A DNA stretch of 16,025 nucleotides, taken from the NCBI GenBank assembly GCA_934526125.1, contig CAKSZU010000047.1, forward strand, positions 1 to 16,025, in the 5' to 3' direction. Position numbers and translations under genes: made by a program. The notes below the pieces were generated by a model. It was not told where the DNA came from, searched no databases, and saw nothing but the letters and a program-made list of their open reading frames with translations. The stretch is from an uncultured Faecalibacterium sp. (GTDB lineage Bacteria > Bacillota > Clostridia > Oscillospirales > Ruminococcaceae). Positions 6,709 to 12,587 of this stretch are shown here, piece after piece. Within the stretch, counting starts at the first letter, position 1, and each line of letters opens with the position of its first letter.

Positions 6709-6738
6709 TTTACAGAATCGTTTTTTTTTAGTTATAAT
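6709..6738 (+). promoter_or_regulatory. Sigma-A-type promoter of the three-lipoprotein operon
   Basis: TTTACA (6709-6714), an 18-base spacer containing a nine-T tract (6721-6729), and a perfect TATAAT (6733-6738), about 60 bases before the first lipoprotein start. The 15 bases ending in the -35 (CAAATCACCTTTACA, 6700-6714) recur with one change in front of the SPFH operon. Confidence 0.8.
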
Positions 6739-6801
6739 GACATCAGAAGTCGGACCCCATTTAACCGTCACACACTGACCCCTGACTGGAGGAATCAAAT
6801 C

Positions 6802-7344
6802 ATGAAACGACTGCGCAAACTGCTGGGCATCCTGCTCACCGGCGTGATGGCCCTGACCCTGCTGGTCGGCTGCGCCGGAACAGCATCCCTGAACGAGAAG
6901 GAGATCCTCGCGACCATCAAGGACTACTACAAGGTCTCCGGCTATGGTGATATCGAAACGGACACCACCAACTACGCCAAGAAGGCCGCCGACGCCATCA
7001 AGACCTATTACAGCGACCCCAAAAACGATCAGACCCTCTCCGTTGAGGAACTGGTAGCTTCTGCCGATCATTATTCCGAGGATGTTGCCAAAATCCGCGC
7101 TGCGGTGATCCCGGAGGGAAGCACCGACAGCTTCTACCTCAACTGCATCGCTGCGGAACCGTATATGGTTCCCTCTCTGAAAGCTCAGCAGAATATGCTG
7201 ATCGCTCAGTCCCTGCTTTTCAGTAGTTCCTCTCGATTGAGCCGTTTCGATCGCTCCGGAGATAAGGTTTTCCTCAGCCTCTGCACCGAGACCTTTAACG
7301 GAAAAACCTATATTTTCCTGATCGCCCGCTGCCCTGCGGCCTGA
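6802..7344 (+). CDS. Small lipoprotein of unknown function (first of three)
   Basis: This is a 180-aa predicted surface lipoprotein whose mature part I do not recognise. The N-terminus MKRLRKLLG, a hydrophobic core and lipobox LVGC (Cys24) give a clear signal peptidase II signal. The mature chain begins SLNEKEILATIKDYY, a pattern shared with the next two proteins (hydrophobic-Asn-Glu/Lys-x-Glu/Gln-Ile/Leu). It looks largely helical up to about residue 100 and ends in a hydrophobic strand (KTYIFLIAR). The start is an ATG at 6802 with GGAGGA upstream. It is first in an operon with two similar genes. G+C looks lower here than in the flanking metabolic genes. Confidence 0.85.
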   Translation: MKRLRKLLGILLTGVMALTLLVGCAGTASLNEKEILATIKDYYKVSGYGDIETDTTNYAKKAADAIKTYYSDPKNDQTLSVEELVASADHYSEDVAKIRAAVIPEGSTDSFYLNCIAAEPYMVPSLKAQQNMLIAQSLLFSSSSRLSRFDRSGDKVFLSLCTETFNGKTYIFLIARCPAA

Positions 7345-7379
7345 CATTCACTCTTTGATCCATATCGGAGGATGATCCT

Positions 7380-7988
7380 ATGAAACATCTGAAAAAAATC
7401 CTTGCCGCCGCCCTTTCCGGTGTGCTGGCATTGACCCTGCTGGCCGGGTGCGGCAGCTGGGGCAGCATCAATAAAACTGAACTCATCAAGCAGGTCGGCG
7501 ATTACGATGGCGTCACCTACCGGGATGTGGGCGAATCCCAGGCTTCGGCCGTCGAGGATGCCCTGAAAAAGACCATTGATTTGATGAAAGAAAATGGTAA
7601 GGATCCGGATCAACCGGATTTTCTTCACCAGGCACTGAGATCTCTCGCTCGTTATTATGATGGTGAGACCAATAACAACGAGTCTGCTGCCAAATTCTTT
7701 GAGATCCAGCACAATCTTTATAAAACGCTGAATTTTGATCCCGAGGGTTACACCTACGGCTACTTCAGCCTGACGGCTCTGGGCGACTTTGAGAGCGCCT
7801 ACTTCCAGAATTCTCTTGAAAATGCGCTGGCCCAGAACATTTGGAATTTCCGTGGAGAATTCAAACTCAGGAGCAATGCCGGTGATTTCGAGCGGCGTGC
7901 CACCAATTGCAATGGTACGGTCAGCCTGAAGGTCATTACGCTGGACGGCAGCCGGTACGTTCTTGGCTTCTGGACCATTGCCAACTGA
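7380..7988 (+). CDS. Small lipoprotein of unknown function (second of three)
   Basis: This is a 202-aa predicted lipoprotein with the same signal layout as its neighbours: MKHLKKILAAALSGVLALTL, then lipobox LAGC with the cysteine again at residue 24. The mature start SINKTELIKQVGDYD matches the first protein's SLNEKEILATIKDYY. The middle is acidic and Asn-rich (ETNNNES). The C-terminus has a hydrophobic strand (DGSRYVLGFWTIAN) at the position of the first protein's GKTYIFLIAR. The ATG at 7380 has GGAGGA close by and lies 35 bases after the previous stop with no promoter or terminator between. It is probably a diverged paralogue; no known domain is recognised. Confidence 0.85.
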   Translation: MKHLKKILAAALSGVLALTLLAGCGSWGSINKTELIKQVGDYDGVTYRDVGESQASAVEDALKKTIDLMKENGKDPDQPDFLHQALRSLARYYDGETNNNESAAKFFEIQHNLYKTLNFDPEGYTYGYFSLTALGDFESAYFQNSLENALAQNIWNFRGEFKLRSNAGDFERRATNCNGTVSLKVITLDGSRYVLGFWTIAN

Positions 7989-8008
7989 CGAAACGGAGGG
8001 ATTTCGAG

Positions 8009-8593
8009 ATGAAACTGTTCAAAAAACTGCTGGCCGCCGCCCTTGCGGGCGTACTGGCCCTGACCCTTCTGACCGGCTGTTCCGGTATGGTGAACAAAAG
8101 CCAGCTGGTCGATGCCCTGAATGCCATGCACTTCCTCAACAACTCGAATTATCCGGAAGTAAAAACCATCGTGCAGGGGGACAGCAAGCTGGCAACACAG
8201 CTTCTGGACAATGCTGCAACGTATATTGCCGAGCATCCGGACAGCCGCCACAATGCCAACCGGCTTCTGTCCCAGTACGGTGAACTTGATTATACGCTGG
8301 GTTCCAACCGTGTCTGCCCCAAGGACACCAGAGATCTTTACTACTACACCTGGCTGCGGCTGGATGACCCCCAGAGCAAGGAGTTCCAGCAGAACCGTAC
8401 TTACCACATCGCCGAGATGATATATCAGAATCATATCCGTACCCTGAATGAAGAGGATCCGGATACCCATTTCTGCACTTACTCCGACACCGCAACGGCC
8501 AGCATCGCGACCAAAAAGATCGGCGAGTACGAGTATCTGGCGATCGTCTTTGTGCAGAAATGCACCGGCGAAAACACCGCTCGTTCTGATTAA
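8009..8593 (+). CDS. Small lipoprotein of unknown function (third of three)
   Basis: This is a 194-aa predicted lipoprotein with signal MKLFKKLLAAALAGVLALTL and lipobox LTGC, cysteine at residue 24 as in both neighbours. The mature chain starts MVNKSQLVDALNAMH, continues with an Asn/His-rich helical region and an aromatic YYYTWLRLDD segment, and ends with EYEYLAIVFVQK, a hydrophobic strand at the position seen in the other two. The start is an ATG at 8009 behind GGAGGG, 20 bases after the previous stop. An in-frame ATG at 7907 lies inside the previous gene and is rejected. It is the last gene before a strong terminator. Function unknown. Confidence 0.85.
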   Translation: MKLFKKLLAAALAGVLALTLLTGCSGMVNKSQLVDALNAMHFLNNSNYPEVKTIVQGDSKLATQLLDNAATYIAEHPDSRHNANRLLSQYGELDYTLGSNRVCPKDTRDLYYYTWLRLDDPQSKEFQQNRTYHIAEMIYQNHIRTLNEEDPDTHFCTYSDTATASIATKKIGEYEYLAIVFVQKCTGENTARSD

Positions 8594-8620
8594 GCTATTT
8601 TCTTCTCCATATTCCCTTTC

Positions 8621-8655
8621 GCCCCGGAGCTTCCGCAAGGCTCCGGGGCCTTTTT
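8621..8655 (+). terminator. Intrinsic terminator of the lipoprotein operon
   Basis: GCCCCGGAGC (8621-8630) pairs perfectly with GCTCCGGGGC (8640-8649) around a 9-base loop, followed by CTTTTT. Confidence 0.93.
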
Positions 8656-8660
8656 GCGCG

Positions 8661-8696
8661 CAAAACAAAAGCCGCCCGGCGGTCAGACCGGGCGGC
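8661..8696 (-). terminator. Intrinsic terminator of the thi operon
   Basis: On the minus strand GCCGCCCGG (8696-8688) pairs with CCGGGCGGC (8679-8671), followed by TTTTGTTTTG. It lies 44 bases after the thiC stop, convergent with the lipoprotein operon terminator. Confidence 0.88.
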
Positions 8697-8739
8697 AAAG
8701 GAAGAAAACGCGCAAAGCGGTTGGAAACCTGATTCTTGC

Positions 8740-10050
8740 TTACAGAATGTCGATGTACTCACCGGCCAGCGCCTTGTTCATGCTGCGGACAGCGCAGAAC
8801 TTGCCGCACATGGAGCAGGTGTCGCTGTGGTCATCCTCGGGCAGGCGGGCGTCGCGGATGGCCTTGGCGGTCTCGGGGTCGATGGCGCAGGCGAACTGGG
8901 CATCCCAGTCCAGCACACGGCGGGCGTCGCCCATCTTGTCGTCGATGTCCCGGGCATGGGGGATGCCCTTGGCGATGTCGGCGGCGTGGGCAGCGATCTT
9001 GGAAGCCACGATGCCCTGCTTGACATCGTCCACGTTGGGCAGAGCCAGATGCTCGGCGGGGGTGACGTAGCACAGGAAGGCTGCGCCGCTCATGGCTGCC
9101 ACAGCGCCGCCGATGGCAGCGGTGATGTGGTCATAGCCGGGGGCAATGTCGGTGACCAGAGGTCCCAGCACATAGAAGGGTGCGCCCATGCAGATGCTCT
9201 TCTGGACTTCCATGTTGGCGGCGACCTGGTTCAGGGGCACATGGCCGGGGCCTTCCACCATGACCTGGACGTTGTGGGCCCAGGCGCGCTTGGTCAGCTC
9301 GCCCAGACGGACCAGCTCTTCGATCTGGCAGACATCGGTGGCGTCGGCCAGACAGCCGGGACGGCAGGCATCGCCCAGAGAGATGGTCACATCATGCTCT
9401 TCGCAGATCTCGCAGATCTCGTCAAAATGCTCGTAGAAGGGGTTCTCGTTGCCGGTCATGCACATCCAGGCGAACACGAGGGAGCCGCCGCGGCTGACGA
9501 TGTTCATCTTCCGCTTGTGCTTGCGGATCTGGTCGATGGTCTTGCGGGTGATGCCGCAGTGCAGAGTGACGAAATCCACGCCGTCCTCTGCGTGCAGGCG
9601 CACCACATCAATGAAATCCTGTGCAGTCAGGGTGGCAAGATCGCGCTGATAGTGGATGACCGAGTCATACACCGGCACGGTGCCGATCATCACCGGGCAC
9701 TCGTGGGTCAGCTTCTGACGGAAGGGCTGGGTGTTGCCGTGGCTGGACAGGTCCATGATGGCCTCTGCGCCCATGTTGACCGCGCTCATGACCTTTTCCA
9801 TCTCCACGTTGTAGTCCTTGCAGTCGCGGGAGACGCCCAGGTTCACGTTGATCTTGGTGCGCAGCATGGAGCCGATGCCCTCGGGGTTCAGGCAGGTGTG
9901 GTGCTTGTTGGCCGGGATGGCGACTTTGCCCTCGGCCACCAGCTGCCGGATCTCCTCGGTAGTGCGGTACTCCTTTTTCGCCACGACCTCCATTTCCGGT
10001 GTGACGATGCCCTTGCGGGCAGCATCCATCTGAGTGGTGTAGTTCTGCAT
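8740..10050 (-). CDS. thiC: Phosphomethylpyrimidine synthase ThiC
   Basis: This is a radical-SAM enzyme that rearranges aminoimidazole ribotide into HMP phosphate, the pyrimidine half of thiamine. It has 436 aa, the short form lacking the long N-terminal domain of E. coli-type ThiC. Typical blocks are [15 protein letters not shown] ([11 protein letters not shown]), [50 protein letters not shown] and [15 protein letters not shown]. The C-terminal cluster motif is CSMCGKFC (Cys412, 415, 419). Its CX2CX3C spacing is one residue shorter than the CX2CX4C of the E. coli and B. subtilis enzymes and resembles clostridial forms. The ATG at 10050 has CTGGAGGA upstream. It is the last gene of thiW-thiM-thiE-thiC. 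Confidence 0.96.
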   Translation of the reverse strand: MQNYTTQMDAARKGIVTPEMEVVAKKEYRTTEEIRQLVAEGKVAIPANKHHTCLNPEGIGSMLRTKINVNLGVSRDCKDYNVEMEKVMSAVNMGAEAIMDLSSHGNTQPFRQKLTHECPVMIGTVPVYDSVIHYQRDLATLTAQDFIDVVRLHAEDGVDFVTLHCGITRKTIDQIRKHKRKMNIVSRGGSLVFAWMCMTGNENPFYEHFDEICEICEEHDVTISLGDACRPGCLADATDVCQIEELVRLGELTKRAWAHNVQVMVEGPGHVPLNQVAANMEVQKSICMGAPFYVLGPLVTDIAPGYDHITAAIGGAVAAMSGAAFLCYVTPAEHLALPNVDDVKQGIVASKIAAHAADIAKGIPHARDIDDKMGDARRVLDWDAQFACAIDPETAKAIRDARLPEDDHSDTCSMCGKFCAVRSMNKALAGEYIDIL

Positions 10051-10084
10051 ATTCTTTTTCCTCCAGAATACTCTCTATATTGAA

Positions 10085-10100
10085 CAGCGCTTTTGCGCTG
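10085..10100 (-). other. Small hairpin in the thiE-thiC gap
   Basis: CAGCGC and GCGCTG form a 6-bp stem with a 4-base loop in the 98-base gap between thiE and thiC. There is no U-tract, so it is more likely a stability or processing element than a terminator. Nothing else stands out in this gap. Confidence 0.4.
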
Positions 10101-10148
10101 AACGTACCGGAAATGAAGTTTTTGCCGTCAGGCTTTGACTGAGAGGGC

Positions 10149-10781
10149 TTACAGCTGCTCCGACAACTGCTTCAGCTCCCTGCACTCGGCCTCGATGTCC
10201 TCTGCGCCGAAAATGGCGCTGACAAGGGCCACGCCGTCCACGCCGGTGCCCTTCAGGTCCAGGATATTGTCCTTGTGGATGCCGCCGATGGCCACCACCG
10301 GGATGTCCACGGCGTCGCAGATGGCTTTCAGGGTCTCGCGGGACAGCACATCCACGTCCTCCTTGGTGTGGGTGGCAAAGGCTGCCCCCACGCCCAGACA
10401 GTCGGCGCCGTTCTTCACGGCCTCCAGCGCTTCTTCCACGCTGTGGGCCGACACGCCGATCATCATATCCTCGCCCACCCGGGTGCGCACCTGGGCAGCG
10501 GCCATATCCTCCTGCCCCACATGGATGCCCTCGGCGTGGCACCGGATGGCGATGTCCACGTTGTCGTTGATGAAAAACGGCACCCCGTACTGCCGGCAGA
10601 GGGCGTGGATCTCGAAGGCTTCTTTCAGGAAGCTCTCCTCGTCCAGTTCCTTTTCCCGCAGCTGGACACAGGTGGCCCCGCCCTTCAGGGCGCTCTCCAC
10701 CTGCTGGTACAGGGTCTGTCTGCCCACCCAGGCACGGTCGGTGACCGCATAAAGACACATATAACTTTTATCGCACTTCAT
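10149..10781 (-). CDS. thiE: Thiamine-phosphate synthase ThiE
   Basis: This 210-aa TIM-barrel enzyme joins HMP pyrophosphate and thiazole phosphate to give thiamine phosphate. Visible family motifs are LYAVTD (10-15), QLREKEL (40-46), FFINDNVDIA (69-78, with the Mg-binding Asp), GIHVGQEDM (85-93), IGVSAHSVEEA (108-118), AFATHTK (134-140) and AIGGI (near 168). Length and motif order are normal. The ATG at 10779-10781 overlaps the end of thiM by 14 bases, suggesting translational coupling. Its other substrate is supplied by ThiM (phosphorylated thiazole). HMP-P from ThiC still needs a ThiD kinase, which is not in this operon. Confidence 0.95.
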   Translation of the reverse strand: MKCDKSYMCLYAVTDRAWVGRQTLYQQVESALKGGATCVQLREKELDEESFLKEAFEIHALCRQYGVPFFINDNVDIAIRCHAEGIHVGQEDMAAAQVRTRVGEDMMIGVSAHSVEEALEAVKNGADCLGVGAAFATHTKEDVDVLSRETLKAICDAVDIPVVAIGGIHKDNILDLKGTGVDGVALVSAIFGAEDIEAECRELKQLSEQL

Positions 10782-11589
10782 AGTCGGCCCCCTCTTCCAG
10801 CTGTGCCGGAGTCATATTGTAGATCGCATCGATGATGTAATTGCGGTAGGTGGCGTTGCCGTCCAGCGGGGTCAGGCGCTTGTGGGCGATCTGGCCCGCC
10901 AGTCCCATGGCGCAGACGGCAGCCGCGGCAGCCTCCAGCGGCTTGTCCGGGTTGGCGGTGACAAAGGCCGCCGTCAGGGCCGAGAGCTGGCAGCCTGTGC
11001 CGGTGATGGCGCTCATCATGGGGTGGCCGTTGCGGATGCAGTAGGCGGTATTGCCGTCCGTCACGATGTCGATGGCACCGGTGATGGCCGCCACGACCCC
11101 GTTCTCCGCTGCGAACCGCTTGGCAAAGGCCACGGCGGCGTCCAGATTTTCCTCGGTGACCCGGTCGGCCACATCGGCATCCACGCCCTTGGTGGTGCCG
11201 GTACCGGAAGCCAGGGTCCGGATCTCCGAGACGTTGCCCCGGATGACGGTGAATTTGACCTCCCGCAGCAGGCGGAACGCCGTGTCGGTGCGCAAGGCCG
11301 AAGCGCCCGCGCCCACCGGGTCCAGCACCACCGGGTGGCCCAGCTGGTTGGCTTTTTTGCCGGCCAGCAGCATGGATTCGATGGTGCGGCTGTTCAGGGT
11401 GCCGATGTTGATGTTTAACCCGGCACAGATGGAGGTGATGTCCTCCACCTCGGCGGCATCATCGGCCATAATGGGAGACGCACCGCAGGCCAGCACCATG
11501 TTGGCGCAGTCGTTGACGGTGACGTAGTTGGTGATATTGTGGATGAGAGGGCTCTTGCGGCGGACGGCCTCAAACAGTTCCGAAAACAC
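10768..11589 (-). CDS. thiM: Hydroxyethylthiazole kinase ThiM, GTG start
   Basis: This 273-aa ribokinase-like salvage enzyme phosphorylates 4-methyl-5-hydroxyethylthiazole. Family motifs: PLIHNITNYVTVNDCAN (14-30), ASPIMA (37-42), LNINIGTL (58-65), VVLDPVGAGAS (87-97), VIRGNVSEI (115-123) and AITGTGC (194-200), which carries the catalytic-site Cys200. The start codon is GTG (11589-11587), chosen because GGAGGTG sits six bases upstream and the N-terminus FSELFEAVRRKSPLIHN matches the family. It lies 12 bases after the thiW stop. Its presence next to ThiW points to uptake and recycling of external thiazole. Confidence 0.95.
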   Translation of the reverse strand: MFSELFEAVRRKSPLIHNITNYVTVNDCANMVLACGASPIMADDAAEVEDITSICAGLNINIGTLNSRTIESMLLAGKKANQLGHPVVLDPVGAGASALRTDTAFRLLREVKFTVIRGNVSEIRTLASGTGTTKGVDADVADRVTEENLDAAVAFAKRFAAENGVVAAITGAIDIVTDGNTAYCIRNGHPMMSAITGTGCQLSALTAAFVTANPDKPLEAAAAAVCAMGLAGQIAHKRLTPLDGNATYRNYIIDAIYNMTPAQLEEGADYEVR

Positions 11590-11601
11590 GGCGCACCTCC
11601 G

Positions 11602-12117
11602 TCAGGACAGGCTGTTCTGCATGGAGCGCAGAACGCCGGAGTGCTGCAGGCTGTAGACCAGAACGCCTGCGATCAGGGCACCCATGGCCGTGGAGATCAG
11701 GAACGGCACGATGTAGGCATAGAAAGCGATATCGCCGGCGCTCTTGCCCATCAGGAAGATGGCCACCGGGTACGCGCACAGGCCGCCCAGGACACTGGTG
11801 CCGAACACCTCACCGGCCAGCGTGGCCAGCAGGTTTTTCGTCTTCCAGAACACCAGCCCGCAGAGCAGGGCACCGAACATGCTGCCGGGGAAGGCCATCA
11901 GGCTGCCCAGACCCAGGATGTTGCGCAGCAGAGAGGCCACGAAGGCCACGCCGACGCCCCACCAGGGCCCCAGCAAAACGGCGCACAGGACATTGACCAT
12001 GTGCTGCACCGGGGCGCACTTGCTGCCGAACATGGGGAAGCTGAACACGCTGCCCACGACGCACAGCGCACAGAACATTCCCGCGAGAGCCAGCTTTTTC
12101 ACAGAGACTTTTTTCAT
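11602..12117 (-). CDS. thiW: ThiW, thiazole-specific ECF transporter S component
   Basis: This is a 171-aa integral membrane protein with about five hydrophobic segments. The SKCAPVQHMVNVLCAVLLGP segment (about residues 31-50), FVASLLRNILGLGSLMAFPGSMFGALLCG and GEVFGTSVLGGLCAYPVA match ThiW, the predicted substrate-binding subunit for hydroxyethylthiazole. It works with the shared EcfA/A'/T module, which is not encoded here. The ATG at 12117 has AAGGGAGGA upstream. An in-frame ATG at 12303 would start inside the riboswitch and run through its terminator, so it is rejected. First gene of the TPP-regulated operon, followed directly by its metabolic partner thiM. Confidence 0.93.
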   Translation of the reverse strand: MKKVSVKKLALAGMFCALCVVGSVFSFPMFGSKCAPVQHMVNVLCAVLLGPWWGVGVAFVASLLRNILGLGSLMAFPGSMFGALLCGLVFWKTKNLLATLAGEVFGTSVLGGLCAYPVAIFLMGKSAGDIAFYAYIVPFLISTAMGALIAGVLVYSLQHSGVLRSMQNSLS

Positions 12118-12259
12118 TTGAAGTTCCTCCCTTTTCAAAAAGCGGTCGAGACTTTCTGGTCTCCTCTCACGCCGGAACACGGCTTCCCATCGCATCGGTT
12201 CAAGGCTCAGGGCGCTCCCCCTCAGCCCGGAGCCGCCCGGATGCAGGCGGCTGGACAAC
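12118..12259 (-). other. Structured leader between the TPP-switch terminator and thiW
   Basis: About 140 bases of untranslated leader remain after the riboswitch terminator. On the minus strand it forms AGCCGCC/GGCGGCT (12252-12231), a GGCTC..GGGC/GCCC..GAGCC stem with an 11-base loop (12234-12204), and GAGAC/GTCTC (near 12163-12148). Parts resemble TPP aptamer consensus (CGGGCTGAG; CCTTGAACC-GATGCG-ATGGGAAG), possibly a degenerate copy. The thiW ribosome site closes the region. Confidence 0.5.
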
Positions 12260-12293
12260 AAAAAAGCAGGAGACCCTCTGCGGCATCTCCTGC
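12260..12293 (-). terminator. Intrinsic terminator of the TPP riboswitch
   Basis: On the minus strand GCAGGAGA (12293-12286) pairs perfectly with TCTCCTGC (12273-12266), followed by six T. It is positioned 9 bases after the aptamer as a transcriptional expression platform. Confidence 0.92.
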
Positions 12294-12301
12294 AAAAAAT
12301 C

Positions 12302-12399
12302 ACACATGATGACTTCCTACGGCGGCATTATCCGCATCAGGTAAAAGGGTCGAAGCTGAAACTGCTTCCTCTCAGCCCGCTGCACGAGCTCCCCTGTGT
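12302..12399 (-). promoter_or_regulatory. TPP riboswitch (THI element) controlling thiW-thiM-thiE-thiC
   Basis: The conserved aptamer landmarks appear in order on the minus strand: P1 ACACA (12399-12395) and TGTGT (12306-12302), GGGG, the CTGAGAGG pyrimidine-sensing segment (12375-12368), a P3a hairpin (GAAGCAGTTTCAGCTTC), then ACCCTTTTACCTGAT, GCGGATAATGCCGC (P4/P5) and CGTAGGAAGTC. Binding of thiamine pyrophosphate should favour the terminator just downstream and switch the operon off. Confidence 0.97.
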
Positions 12400-12415
12400 T
12401 TTGTTTTCGAGGTGT

Positions 12416-12444
12416 ATTCTACACCCATCGGGCGCAAAAAGCAA
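12416..12444 (-). promoter_or_regulatory. Promoter of the thi operon
   Basis: TTGCTT (12444-12439), a 17-base spacer and TAGAAT (12421-12416, preceded by GTG) lie just upstream of the aptamer. The -10 sits inside the inverted repeat GGTGT-AGAAT-ACACC (12425-12411). Confidence 0.65.
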
Positions 12445-12482
12445 GCCCGGGGCTTTTCGTTTTGCATTTTTGCCAAATCACT

Positions 12483-12510
12483 TTTACAATCCGGCTCATT
12501 ATGTTATACT
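12483..12510 (+). promoter_or_regulatory. Promoter of the SPFH/zinc-ribbon/TPM operon
   Basis: TTTACA (12483-12488), a 16-base spacer and TATACT (12505-12510). The 15 bases ending in the -35 (CAAATCACTTTTACA, 12474-12488) match the lipoprotein operon promoter at 14 of 15 positions. It is divergent from the thi promoter about 40 bases away. Confidence 0.7.
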
Positions 12511-12522
12511 TATGACAAATCC

Positions 12523-12564
12523 GGCAGAGCCCGAGGGAAGCTTTTCTCCTTTTCCGGTTCTGCC
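12523..12564 (+). other. Hairpin in the 5' leader of the SPFH operon
   Basis: GGCAGAGCC (12523-12531) can pair with GGTTCTGCC (12556-12564) as nine base pairs with one G-U, enclosing a 24-base loop. It lies between the promoter and the AAGGAG ribosome site, with no U-tract for termination. It may stabilise the mRNA or bind a regulator. Confidence 0.45.
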
Positions 12565-12587
12565 CTGTAAAAAAGGAGTCTGGGCTT

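Noticed and set aside
8827..10083. 418-codon plus-strand reading frame opposite thiC
   Set aside because: It is an antisense shadow in GC-rich DNA. Its His/Gly/Asp/Val-rich composition matches no family, and the opposite strand encodes a complete ThiC.
10051..10148. A second thiamine riboswitch in front of thiC
   Set aside because: Only a 6-bp hairpin is present; none of the CTGAGA, ACCTGAT or GGATAATGCC landmarks occur there.
12118..12303. Longer N-terminus for ThiW from an ATG at 12303
   Set aside because: It starts inside the riboswitch region and crosses its terminator; the ATG at 12117 has a strong ribosome site and a normal ThiW start.
12436..12460. GC-rich AAGCCC/GGGCTT palindrome as a terminator in the thi/SPFH divergent region
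   Set aside because: The stem is short with almost no loop, and no gene ends toward it; it lies between divergent promoters.
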